The translations under genes were made by a program, and so were the position numbers. From JALYXV01 sp963791545 (GTDB lineage: Bacteria; Actinomycetota; Acidimicrobiia; Acidimicrobiales; Palsa-688), in contig CAWBSR010000007.1 in NCBI GenBank assembly GCA_963791545.1, positions 208,593 to 272,592 of the forward strand: DNA of 64,000 nt. The letters run 5' to 3'. Below are positions 33,483 through 41,283 of this stretch, in pieces (position 1 is the first letter of the stretch; each line of letters opens with the position of its first letter). The notes beneath the pieces are model-generated. The model had not been told where the DNA came from, searched no databases, and saw only the letters and a program-made list of their open reading frames with translations.

Positions 33483-33931
33483 CGACAACCCAGCTGGCTC
33501 GATCGTCGCGGCCCGCCCCCGATTTATCCGGTCCGCAACCGACCCACCGGGTGGTCCTGGTGGATCCTCGCGAGGCGCGGCGGGCCGTCATGAGCTACTT
33601 CGTCGAGCAGTTTTCCGAGATGACGGTGGTCGGTCTGGCGGGAAGCCTCGAAGAAGCGGTGGCCTCGATTCGTTCCGAGCAAGCTGACGTGGCCCTGGTC
33701 GAGATCCAGATGCCCCTCGCCGAAGGGCTGGCGACCATCGGCGCCCTGCGAAGCGAGTTCGCCGATCTGCGCATCGTCGTGTGCTCGTTTCTCAACGACA
33801 CCGTGACCCGGGACTTGGCGGTGTCCAGTGGGGCCAACGGTTACCTCGCCAAGCCCCCAAGCGCCCGCGATCTCCTCCGTCTGGTTACCGACCCGACCCC
33901 CGTCCCCGCCGTCGGACCAACGCCCACCTGA
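33479..33931 (+). CDS. Receiver-domain protein with Glu in place of the phosphorylated Asp
   Basis: 150 residues: about 22 disordered residues, then a single CheY-like receiver and no output domain. The fold markers are present: VVLVDP for the first strand, VCSFLND with the Ser/Thr position, and the conserved lysine in GYLAKPPS (Lys125). The phosphorylation site, normally Asp in LLDI-x-MP, is Glu75 in ALVEIQMP, and the acidic pair on strand one is a single Asp29. It therefore probably cannot be phosphorylated normally and may be locked in an active-like state. It could be an anti-adaptor or a protein-interaction module. Its start overlaps the stop of the 18-codon leader. Confidence 0.8.
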   Translation: MTTTQLARSSRPAPDLSGPQPTHRVVLVDPREARRAVMSYFVEQFSEMTVVGLAGSLEEAVASIRSEQADVALVEIQMPLAEGLATIGALRSEFADLRIVVCSFLNDTVTRDLAVSSGANGYLAKPPSARDLLRLVTDPTPVPAVGPTPT

Positions 33932-33984
33932 GCGACCGCCGGCCCCGGGGTCGCCAGATCGAACTGAGTCACCCGGCAGTCTCG

Positions 33985-33990
33985 TAGCCT
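33985..33990 (+). promoter_or_regulatory. -10 hexamer TAGCCT for the cysteine desulfurase operon
   Basis: TAGCCT ends 10 bases before the ATG at 34001; the spacing is slightly longer than for the other leaderless candidates. Confidence 0.4.
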
Positions 33991-34000
33991 GGGTGGCGCT

Positions 34001-35165
34001 ATGGCCGCTTACCTCGATCACGCCGCCACCACCCCACTGCGTCCCGAGGCGGCGGGCGCCATGCTGCCCTGGCTGACGGAACGCTTCGGCAACCCGTCGG
34101 GCTCCCATGCCATCGCCCGAGCGGCCCGGGCCGCCATCGACGAGTCCCGCGACGTTGCCGCCGCTGCCCTTGGAGTCGAGCCGGGCGGGGTCGTCTTCAC
34201 CGGCGGCGGCACCGAGGCCGACAATCTGGCGATCGCCGGCGTCCTGGCCCGCCGCCCCGGCGTCGTGGTCTGCAGCGCCATCGAACATCACGCCGTCCTC
34301 CACGCTGCCGAGGCCGCCGCCGCTCACGCCGGCCGCCCCGGGGCTTGCGAATGTCGTGTCGTCCCCGTGCACCCCGACGGCACCGTCGACCTGGATGCGC
34401 TGACGGCCGCCCTGGACCCCACCGTCTCGGTGGTCTCGATCATGCTGGCCAACAACGAGGTGGGCACCATTCAGCCTCTCGCCCGCATCGCCCGCCTCGT
34501 TCGGCGCCACGCTCCCAACGCCGTTCTCCACACCGATGCCGTGCAGGCGTTTCCCTGGCTCGACGTGGCGGTTGCGGCCGCCTCCGCCGACTTGATCTCG
34601 GTCAGCGCCCACAAGTTCGGCGGACCGCAGGGGACTGGCGTCCTGGCGGTCCGAGGTGACGTGGCCCTGGCCCCCCTCATCCACGGTGGGGGTCAAGAAC
34701 GCGACCGCCGCAGCGGCACCCACAACGTGGCCGGCATCGTGGGCCTGGCCGCCGCCATGCAGGCGACGGTCGCCACCCGCGACGCAACCGTCGCCCGGGT
34801 CGGGCGGCTCCGTGACCGCCTGGCCGACCGACTCCTGCGCCATATCCCCGGCGCCACTGAAACCGGCGATCGCAGCCACAAGATCGCGGGCAACTGCCAC
34901 TTGTGCTTCGAGGGCATCGAGAGCGAATCGCTTCTCGTCCTGCTCGACGACGCCGGGCTGTGCGCCTCGGCCGGCTCCGCCTGCGCCAGCGGCGCCATGG
35001 AGCCGAGCCACGTCCTCGTCGCCATGGGCATCGACCGGACCCGCGCCCTCGGCAGCCTCCGGCTCTCGCTCGGCCACACCACCACCGAACGCCGACGTGG
35101 ACCTGGCCCTCAAGGTCGTGCCCGACGCCGTGGGCCGCCTCCGCGCCTGCCAGGCCGCCGTCTGA
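34001..35165 (+). CDS. Cysteine desulfurase (NifS/IscS type), apparent +1 frameshift near its 3' end
   Basis: ATG at 34001. PLP enzyme that takes sulfur from cysteine as an enzyme-bound persulfide. Motifs: YLDHAATTPLRPEA at the N-terminus, the PLP lysine in SVSAHKFGGPQGTG, and the catalytic cysteine in GSACASGAMEPSHVL. Reading straight on, the frame misses the normal stop and runs into mnmA. If C35090 is treated as an extra base, translation continues as the usual NifS C-terminus (ADVDLALKVVPDAVGRLRA), giving 387 residues and a stop at 35163-35165. I prefer an indel, sequencing or real, over a true fusion. The enzyme supplies sulfur to MnmA next to it. Confidence 0.85.
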
Positions 35166-36202
35166 TGCGGGTCCTGGTCGCCATGTCGGGCGGCGTCGAC
35201 TCCTCCGTCGCCGCGGCCCTCCTCCAGCGCACCGGCCACCACGTCGTCGGGGCGACGATGAAGCTGTGGGGCGGCGACTCCGACTCCGGCTGCTGCTCGG
35301 TCGCCGACGTCGACGACGCCCGCCGGGTGGCCCAGCAACTGGGCATCGCCCACCACGTCTTCAACTTCACCGAGGACTTCGACCGCCACGTCGTGGACCC
35401 CTACGTCGCCGACCATGCCGCCGGTCTCACCCCGAACCCATGCGTGTCGTGCAACCGACACCTGAAGTTCGACCGTTTCCTCCACCGGGCGACCCAGCTC
35501 GGCTTTGACGCCATCGCCACCGGCCACCACGCCCGCGTCGTGGCCGCCGATGGCCGCTGGCAGCTGATCCGGGGCGCCGACCGGGCCAAGGACCAGTCCT
35601 ACGTCCTCTACATGCTCACCCAGCCGGCCCTGGCCCGGACCCTCCTCCCAGTCGGCGACCTGACCAAGGCCGAGGTCCGGGCCCTGGCGACGGAGCTACG
35701 CCTGCGCACGGCGGCCAAGCCGGACAGCCAGGACGTGTGCTTCATCACCCGCACCGGGGGTCGGCAAGCGTTCCTGGGGCAGCGCATGGCGCTGCACCCC
35801 GGTCGCTTCGTCGACGCCGTCACCGGCCAGGAGATGGGGAAAGTGGCGGCCGTGGAACTGGTCACCGTCGGTCAGCGCCGGGGCATCGGTGATCAGCAGG
35901 CCGGGGGAGAGCGGCGGTACGCGCTCAAAGTCGATGTCGCCCAGGCGACGGTGACGGTCGGAACCAACGACGACCTCATGGACGACCGCCTCCACCTTCA
36001 CACCATGAGCTGGGTCGACGAGGTGGCCCCGGCGGGCGCTGAGGTCACCGTCCAGATGAGCGCCCACGGCCGGCCCGCGGCCGCGGTCTTCGCGGGCGGC
36101 GGCGAGGTGCGCTTCGAACGGCGCCAGCGCCGGGTGGCGCCGGGGCAGAGCGTGGTCCTCTATGACGGGGACGCAGTGATCGGCGGCGGGATCGCCGCCT
36201 GA
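35165..36202 (+). CDS. mnmA: tRNA 2-thiouridine(34) synthase MnmA
   Basis: 345 residues from the ATG at 35165 that overlaps the corrected desulfurase stop (TGATG). It thiolates the wobble uridine of tRNA-Glu, tRNA-Gln and tRNA-Lys using ATP and sulfur from a cysteine desulfurase. The PP-loop is AMSGGVDSSVAAALL; the two catalytic cysteines are in NPCVSCNRHLKF and DSQDVCFITRTGG. The C-terminal beta-barrel ends in VVLYDGDAVIGGG. The gene is next to its sulfur donor. A 39-residue membrane protein starts on its stop codon. Confidence 0.94.
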   Translation: MRVLVAMSGGVDSSVAAALLQRTGHHVVGATMKLWGGDSDSGCCSVADVDDARRVAQQLGIAHHVFNFTEDFDRHVVDPYVADHAAGLTPNPCVSCNRHLKFDRFLHRATQLGFDAIATGHHARVVAADGRWQLIRGADRAKDQSYVLYMLTQPALARTLLPVGDLTKAEVRALATELRLRTAAKPDSQDVCFITRTGGRQAFLGQRMALHPGRFVDAVTGQEMGKVAAVELVTVGQRRGIGDQQAGGERRYALKVDVAQATVTVGTNDDLMDDRLHLHTMSWVDEVAPAGAEVTVQMSAHGRPAAAVFAGGGEVRFERRQRRVAPGQSVVLYDGDAVIGGGIAA

Positions 36203-36321
36203 TGGCGGCCAGCCAGCGTCCCCCGCGAGGAGGTATCCCGGGCCGCCAGGCGTTCCTGGCCATCGCCTTGGTGTTCCTGCTCGGGGTGTTCGTCGGCATC
36301 GGCATCGGCCTGGTCCTCTGA
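36202..36321 (+). CDS. 39-residue single-pass membrane protein
   Basis: ATG at 36202 overlaps the mnmA stop (TGATG). The first 16 residues are basic and Pro/Gly-rich (MAASQRPPRGGIPGRQ); residues 17-39 form one hydrophobic helix with a glycine pattern (LLGVFVGIGIGLVL) ending at the C-terminus. Coupled to mnmA but with no obvious link to thiolation. Family unknown. Confidence 0.5.
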   Translation: MAASQRPPRGGIPGRQAFLAIALVFLLGVFVGIGIGLVL

Positions 36322-36401
36322 CCGCTCTCACTCAGCCGATTCGTCAACTTTTGCCGCCGTCGCGCCGACACCAATAGGAACAACGACCCGGAGGGCTCGG
36401 C

Positions 36402-36488
36402 ATGCGGTGGCGGTTGGCAGTTCTCATGATTGTGTGTGGCCTGTTCCTTGTGATCGCGCCCGCGGTCCAAGTCGCTTCCCGCCCCTGA
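36402..36488 (+). CDS. 28-residue hydrophobic peptide
   Basis: ATG at 36402 lies 7 bases after GGAGGG, a good ribosome site. The peptide is MRWRLAVLMIVCGLFLVI followed by APAVQVASRP: basic start, one hydrophobic segment, then a short polar end. It could be a small membrane peptide or a remnant signal peptide. No family recognised. Confidence 0.35.
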   Translation: MRWRLAVLMIVCGLFLVIAPAVQVASRP

Positions 36489-36620
36489 CGCCGGCGCGGT
36501 AGCGTCGGTCCCGGCGCGTCGGGCGCCGCCGGTCCGCGGGAAGGGCCAAGCCCACCGGCTGGGCCCTGCTGCATCCAATCCCGCTGACCTTTTTTCGGCC
36601 TACAACGGGAACTGGTCCTC

Positions 36621-36749
36621 GTGGAGTACCTCGTCGCCCGCGGCGCCGACCTCAGTGCCGAGGACTGCTCCTTCCACGCCACGCCCCTCGGATGGGGCGA
36701 GCACAACCATCAGGAGGCGGTCGTCGAGTTCCTCAGGGGGCTGCGCTGA
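36621..36749 (+). pseudogene. Ankyrin-repeat protein remnant
   Basis: A frame open from about 36588 to the stop at 36747-36749 reads EYLVARGADLSAEDCS, then ATPLGWGEHNHQEAVVEFL, the two helices and TPLxxA-type turn of a last ankyrin repeat. Only about one repeat is present, with no convincing start other than a GTG at 36621, so this is the 3' end of a lost ankyrin gene. Its stop lies inside the left arm of a 15-bp inverted repeat. Confidence 0.55.
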
Positions 36750-36783
36750 CAAATCCGGGTGCACACAGGGATTTGTCAGCGCA
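36742..36783 (+). terminator. 15-bp perfect inverted repeat upstream of proS
   Basis: Arms at 36742-36756 and 36769-36783 (TGCGCTGACAAATCC and its exact complement) with a 12-base loop. It follows the ankyrin remnant and ends 5 bases before the proS -10 box, so it may be a terminator for the upstream unit or an operator for proS. Confidence 0.6.
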
Positions 36784-36788
36784 CCCTT

Positions 36789-36794
36789 TACGTT
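36789..36794 (+). promoter_or_regulatory. -10 hexamer TACGTT for proS
   Basis: TACGTT ends 7 bases before the proS ATG at 36802; no ribosome site is seen. Confidence 0.45.
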
Positions 36795-36801
36795 GGGCGC
36801 C

Positions 36802-38577
36802 ATGAGCCGTCTCCGACCAATCCGCCTGTCGACCCTGTTCCTGCGCACGCTGCGAGATGACCCCGCCGAAGCTGAGGTGGCCAGCCATCGCCTCCTGGTC
36901 CGGGCGGGCTACGTGCGGCGGGCGGCACCGGGCATCTTCTCCTGGTTGCCGCTCGGGTGGATGGTCCTGCGCAACGTGGAGCGGATCGTGCGGGAGGAGA
37001 TGGACGCGGCCGGATTTCAGGAGGTCCACCTACCTGCCCTGCTCCCGAGCGAGCCCTACCAGGTCACCGGTCGCTGGCAGGAGTACGGGGACAACCTGTT
37101 CCGGCTGCAGGACCGCCGGGGGGCCGACTACCTCCTGGGGCCAACCCATGAGGAGATGTTCACGCTCCTCGTCAAGGACATCTGCACGTCCTACAAGGAC
37201 CTGCCGCTGTCGATCTATCAGATCCAGGCCAAGTACCGCGACGAAGCCCGCCCCCGGGCGGGACTGCTCCGGTGCCGGGAGTTCATCATGAAGGATTCGT
37301 ATTCCTTCGACGCCGACGACGAGGGACTGCAGGCGTCCTACTTGGCCCATCGGGCTGCCTACATCGCGACCTTCGATCGGCTCGAACTGCCCTACGTAAT
37401 CGTGGCCGCCACCTCGGGAGCCATGGGCGGCTCGGCCAGCGAGGAGTTCCTGGCGCCCCTCGACGCAGGCGAGGACACCTTCGTTCTCTGCCCCGGGTGT
37501 GGCTATGCCGCCAATACCGAGGCGGTCCGTACCGCGGCCCCCGCGGCCCCGGAACCCGGTGAGCTCCCCGCGGCCCGGGTCGAGGACACGCCCGCCACGC
37601 CGACCATCCAGACGCTGGTGCACCTGCTCAACGCCCGGCCCGACCTGCACCGGCCGGATCGCCCGTGGGAGGCGGGCGACACCTTGAAAAACGTGTTGGT
37701 GATGCTGACCCATCCCGACGGCACCCGGGAGCCGCTCGCCATCGGACTTCCCGGTGATCGGGAACTCGACATGAAGCGGCTCGAGGCCAATGTCGAGCCG
37801 GCGACGGTGGCCGTGTTCGGCGACGCCGATTTCTCGGCCCGGCCTCAACTGGCGAAGGGATACATGGGCCCGGGCGCGCTTGGCGAGGCGCGGGGGGTTC
37901 GCTATCTGCTCGATCCCCGGGTCGTAGCCGGCTCCGCCTGGGTAACCGGAGCCGACTCGCCCGGCCACCATGTCATCGGTTTGGTCGCGGGCCGCGACTT
38001 CCACGGCGACGGGACCATCGACGTGGCCGAGGTCCGCGATGGCGACGCCTGCCCGGAATGCGGCACCGGCCTGACCCTTCGCAGGGGGATCGAGATCGGG
38101 CACATCTTTCAGTTGGGCCGGAAGTACGCCCGGGCGCTGGGCCTCGAGGTGGCCGGGCCCGAAGGAAAGCCGGTGATCGTCGCCATGGGCTCCTATGGGA
38201 TCGGCGTGTCGCGCGCGGTCGCCGCCATCGCCGAGGCCACCCTCGATGACAAGGGCCTGTGCTGGCCCCGCCCGGTGGCCCCCGCCGACGTCCATCTGGT
38301 GACGGCTTCCAAGGACACCTCGGTGGTGGATTTCAGCGAGCGCCTGGCGGTCGACCTCAGCGAGGCCGGGGTCCGGGTCCTCTTTGACGACCGGACCGCC
38401 GTCTCGGCCGGCGTGAAGTTCAAAGACGCCGAGCTCATCGGGGTGCCGACCGTGGTCGTGGTCGGGAAGGGGCTGGCGGAAGGGATCGTGGAAGTGCGCG
38501 ACCGGCGGTCAGGCGCCGTCGCTCGGGTGCCGGCCGACGCCGTCCACGGCTACCTCGCCGAGGTCGCCAGGTCATGA
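36802..38577 (+). CDS. proS: Prolyl-tRNA synthetase, bacterial type with editing insertion
   Basis: 591 residues from the ATG at 36802 (MSRLRPIRLSTLFLRTLRDDP), the typical N-terminus; the frame stays open upstream but that part reads across the inverted repeat. Class II motifs: motif 1 in FSWLPLGWMVLRN, motif 2 in IQAKYRDEARPRAGLLRCREF, motif 3 in GSYGIGVSRAVAAIAE. The editing INS domain (about residues 240-400) ends in TGADSPGHHVIGLVAGRDF. The C-terminal anticodon-binding domain contains GVRVLFDDRTAVSAGVKF. A complete, normal ProRS. A 43-codon frame overlaps its stop. Confidence 0.95.
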   Translation: MSRLRPIRLSTLFLRTLRDDPAEAEVASHRLLVRAGYVRRAAPGIFSWLPLGWMVLRNVERIVREEMDAAGFQEVHLPALLPSEPYQVTGRWQEYGDNLFRLQDRRGADYLLGPTHEEMFTLLVKDICTSYKDLPLSIYQIQAKYRDEARPRAGLLRCREFIMKDSYSFDADDEGLQASYLAHRAAYIATFDRLELPYVIVAATSGAMGGSASEEFLAPLDAGEDTFVLCPGCGYAANTEAVRTAAPAAPEPGELPAARVEDTPATPTIQTLVHLLNARPDLHRPDRPWEAGDTLKNVLVMLTHPDGTREPLAIGLPGDRELDMKRLEANVEPATVAVFGDADFSARPQLAKGYMGPGALGEARGVRYLLDPRVVAGSAWVTGADSPGHHVIGLVAGRDFHGDGTIDVAEVRDGDACPECGTGLTLRRGIEIGHIFQLGRKYARALGLEVAGPEGKPVIVAMGSYGIGVSRAVAAIAEATLDDKGLCWPRPVAPADVHLVTASKDTSVVDFSERLAVDLSEAGVRVLFDDRTAVSAGVKFKDAELIGVPTVVVVGKGLAEGIVEVRDRRSGAVARVPADAVHGYLAEVARS

Positions 38578-38705
38578 AGATGACCCATCGGGTGTCGGGC
38601 CCGGGCCGGGCGCTGCTGCTGGCGATGACCGGGCGGGCGGCGGGGCTGGGCGACCTATCGGGTGACGGTCTAGGCACGTTGCGAGCGCGCATGGGCGCCG
38701 CCTGA
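38574..38705 (+). CDS. Possible 43-residue protein overlapping proS
   Basis: ATG at 38574 overlaps the proS stop as ATGA, which favours coupled translation. The peptide (MKMTHRVSGPGRALLLAMTG at its start) is Gly/Arg/Leu-rich with no recognised motif. In a sequence this GC-rich such a frame can occur by chance. Confidence 0.2.
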   Translation: MKMTHRVSGPGRALLLAMTGRAAGLGDLSGDGLGTLRARMGAA

Positions 38706-38739
38706 TCCGGTTGCCTGGCCGGCCACTCCGGTGGCCCCG

Positions 38740-38745
38740 TACCCT
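38740..38745 (+). promoter_or_regulatory. -10 hexamer TACCCT for the ABC-F gene
   Basis: TACCCT ends 6 bases before the GTG at 38752 and lies after the in-frame GTG at 38731, so 38752 is taken as the start. Confidence 0.45.
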
Positions 38746-38751
38746 CGCAGG

Positions 38752-40557
38752 GTGATCCTCGTGGACCTCGAGCGGATAGCAGCACGCCGGCCCGACCGGC
38801 CGTTGTTCGAGGATCTCTCGCTCACGGTCAACACCGGTGACCGCCTCGGCGTGGTCGGCCGCAACGGAACCGGCAAGTCCACCCTGCTTCGGGTCCTGGC
38901 CGGGGGGCTCGACCCCGCGGAAGGAACGGTACGGCGGGGCCGCGACGTCCGGGTCGGGTTCCTGGCCCAGCGTCCCGTCCTGCCGGCCGGCGACGTGCGG
39001 TCGGCGGTGGGCGCCCATTGGGAGGCGTCGGCGATCTTGGAGCGCCTCGGGATGGGTGGGCTGGTCGACGCCGACGTGGCCACGCTTTCCGGGGGCCAGG
39101 CCAAGCGGGTGGCCCTGGCCCGGGTGTTGGTCGACGAGGTGGACCTCCTCGTCCTGGACGAGCCGACCAACCACCTGGACCTCGACGCCATCGGGTGGCT
39201 GGAGGATCGGCTGGCCCAGTTTCGGGGAGGGCTGGTCGTTGTCACCCACGACCGCCATGTCCTGGACCGGGTAACCACCCGGATCCTGGAACTCGACCGG
39301 GGTCACGGCTACGTCCATGAGGGGGGCTACAGCGCCTACCTGGCGGCCGCCGCGGGACGCGCCGAGCAGGAGGCGACCGCGGAGTCAGTGCGCCGCAACC
39401 TGGCTCGTGCCGAGCTGGCCTGGTTGCGCCGGGGGGCGCCGGCCCGTACCCGCAAGCCCAAAGCCCGCTTGGCGGCGGCCACCGCCATCGTGGAAGGCCG
39501 GGCACCCGCCGCCGACCGGGCCGGGGACCTGGACCTGGCCGGGGGCGGACAATGGGGCGCTACTCCCCGATTGGGGCGCAAGGTCGTTGAGCTCCACCGG
39601 GTCGGGCATCACTATGGCGGCGGTCCGCGGCTGTTCGAGGACCTCGATCTGGATCTGGGCCCCGGCGACCGGTTGGGCCTGGTCGGCCCCAACGGGACCG
39701 GAAAGTCCACCCTCCTGGAGATCGTGGCGGGCCAGTTGCCACCCACCGAGGGCCTGGTCGAGATCGGCCCGACGGTTCGGATCGGGTACTACGACCAGAC
39801 GGGCCGGGACCTCAACCCCACGCTGCGGGTGCGGGAGGCGGTCGCCGGGCCTCACGGGCAACCGAACTGGGAGCAGGCCCGCCTCATGGAGCGGTTCTGG
39901 TTTGACGCCGACGCCCAGTGGGCGCCCGTCGGGACCCTGTCAGGGGGCGAACAACGACGGCTGCAGCTGCTCCTGGTGCTGGCCGCTCTGCCCAACGTGC
40001 TGCTGCTGGACGAACCCAGCAACGACTTGGATCTCGACACCCTCCGGGCGTTGGAGGACCATCTCGAAATGTGGCCCGGCGCGGTCGTCGTCGCCAGCCA
40101 TGACCGGGCCTTCCTGGAGCGCACCGTGGAAGACGTCTTGGTGCTCGACGGTCACGGCTCGGCCACCCTGGCTCCGGGCGGCTATGCGGGCTACGCCGCA
40201 TCCCGCTCGCCGGTTGGATCCCGGAGCTCCGTCCTCGCCAGCATCGGGCGGACCGCAGATCCAACGCCCACCCCAGGCACCCAAAGGGCCCGAGGCCTAC
40301 CTCACCCCCAACCCCGCCCTGAACCGGCCGCCGGCAAGCTGCGCACCCCCAGCACCCTTCGCCGGCTGCTGAGCCGGGCCGAGGTGGAGATGGCGGCCGC
40401 GGCCGCCGACCGGGACCGGCTGGTCGCGGAACTGGCCTCAGGCGCCCACGATCACCTCGAGCTGACCAAGCTGGCCCACGCCCTGGCCGAGGCGGAAACC
40501 CGCCTGGCTCAGGCGGAAGAGCGCTGGCTGGGCTTCGCCGAGGAATTGGGCGGATAG
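38752..40557 (+). CDS. ABC-F family ATPase
   Basis: 601 residues, two ABC domains and no membrane segments. First domain: Walker A VVGRNGTGKSTLL, signature LSGGQAKRVALARVL, Walker B LLVLDEPTNHLDL. Second: Walker A LVGPNGTGKSTLL, signature LSGGEQRRLQLLL, Walker B VLLLDEPSNDLDL. ABC-F proteins bind the ribosome E site and act on stalled ribosomes or displace antibiotics. The inter-domain linker contains AWLRRGAPARTRKPKARL, the arm typical of Uup/EttA-like members, and the C-terminal ~90 residues are coiled-coil like (AEVEMAAAAADRDRLVAEL), as in Uup. A resistance function cannot be told from sequence. Confidence 0.92.
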   Translation: MILVDLERIAARRPDRPLFEDLSLTVNTGDRLGVVGRNGTGKSTLLRVLAGGLDPAEGTVRRGRDVRVGFLAQRPVLPAGDVRSAVGAHWEASAILERLGMGGLVDADVATLSGGQAKRVALARVLVDEVDLLVLDEPTNHLDLDAIGWLEDRLAQFRGGLVVVTHDRHVLDRVTTRILELDRGHGYVHEGGYSAYLAAAAGRAEQEATAESVRRNLARAELAWLRRGAPARTRKPKARLAAATAIVEGRAPAADRAGDLDLAGGGQWGATPRLGRKVVELHRVGHHYGGGPRLFEDLDLDLGPGDRLGLVGPNGTGKSTLLEIVAGQLPPTEGLVEIGPTVRIGYYDQTGRDLNPTLRVREAVAGPHGQPNWEQARLMERFWFDADAQWAPVGTLSGGEQRRLQLLLVLAALPNVLLLDEPSNDLDLDTLRALEDHLEMWPGAVVVASHDRAFLERTVEDVLVLDGHGSATLAPGGYAGYAASRSPVGSRSSVLASIGRTADPTPTPGTQRARGLPHPQPRPEPAAGKLRTPSTLRRLLSRAEVEMAAAAADRDRLVAELASGAHDHLELTKLAHALAEAETRLAQAEERWLGFAEELGG

Positions 40558-40582
40558 AAGCTTCATTCTCCGGTCGGAGGCG

Positions 40583-40588
40583 TAAGGT
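40583..40588 (+). promoter_or_regulatory. -10 hexamer TAAGGT for the YdeI-like gene
   Basis: TAAGGT ends 7 bases before the GTG at 40596, the spacing of a leaderless gene. Confidence 0.45.
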
Positions 40589-40595
40589 TCCCGCC

Positions 40596-41063
40596 GTGCC
40601 GAGGATGGAGTTCGACGCCGTCGTCCGTTCCGCCCAGGGTGGAGGCGCCCTGATCCAGCTGCCCGCCGAGGCGGCCGAGGTGTTCGGCACCCGGGCCCGT
40701 TTCCCCGTCCGGGCCCTGTTCAACGAGGTGGAATACACCGGGTCCACGATGCCGACCGGCGAGGGCCGCTTTTTCCTCGGCCTCACCAAGGCCATCCGCG
40801 CCACGGCCGGCGTCGACATCGGCCACAACGTCCACGTGGTCATCGAGCTGGATAGCGCGCAGCGAACGATCGAGGTGCCCGACGACCTGGCTCAAGCGTT
40901 GGAACAGGCGAATCTCACCAAGTCGTTCGCCACCCTGGCCTATACCCACCGCCGGGAGTACGTCCAGTGGGTCACCGACGCCAAGAAGCCCGAGACCCGG
41001 GAACGCCGCATCGCCAAGGTCGTCGAGATGCTCTCGGCCCGGTCTCCTCGCACGGCCGTTTGA
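40596..41063 (+). CDS. DUF1905 / YdeI (OmdA)-like protein
   Basis: 155 residues, GTG start. The N-terminal ~90 residues are the DUF1905 beta-barrel (MEFDAVVRSAQGGGALIQLP, then FPVRALFNEVEYTGSTMP). The C-terminal helices with DLAQALEQANLTKSFATLAY and HRREYVQWVTDAKKPETRERR are the YdeI/OmpD-associated motif, in which the final KKPETR-x-RR signature is diagnostic. Family function is poorly known; some members are linked to stress resistance. Stand-alone gene. Confidence 0.85.
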   Translation: MPRMEFDAVVRSAQGGGALIQLPAEAAEVFGTRARFPVRALFNEVEYTGSTMPTGEGRFFLGLTKAIRATAGVDIGHNVHVVIELDSAQRTIEVPDDLAQALEQANLTKSFATLAYTHRREYVQWVTDAKKPETRERRIAKVVEMLSARSPRTAV

Positions 41064-41196
41064 GTGCGCCAGGATTTTCCTCAAGTCTCAGGCTGGGACC
41101 GTCGACAACCCCGGAGAGCCGGTCCGGCCATCCGCATGATGGTCGTCGGCGATTGGTCACGGGCGTGGTAACGGAAGTGGACGGGTGTACACGTGT

Positions 41197-41202
41197 TAGG
41201 TT
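41197..41202 (+). promoter_or_regulatory. -10 hexamer TAGGTT with overlapping palindromes upstream
   Basis: TAGGTT ends 8 bases before a GTG at 41211. Just upstream, GTGTACAC (41185-41192) and ACACGTGT (41189-41196) are overlapping 8-bp palindromes that could be an operator. The GTG at 41211 is in a different frame from the downstream gene and stops after eight codons. Confidence 0.45.
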
Positions 41203-41283
41203 CCGCGAGGGTGGAAGTGGGCGGTACCCATACCTGAACGGGAAAAGATCGACCAGCCCGCCCCGGATGCAACCAGCAGCAGA

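Noticed and set aside
34001..36202. A true desulfurase-MnmA fusion protein
   Set aside because: The linker is exactly the desulfurase C-terminus read in the wrong frame, and the correct frame gives a stop overlapping the mnmA start. Kept only as an alternative.
38752..40557. Antibiotic-resistance assignment of the ABC-F protein
   Set aside because: The linker and C-terminal coiled coil look more like Uup/EttA housekeeping members; resistance cannot be inferred from sequence alone.
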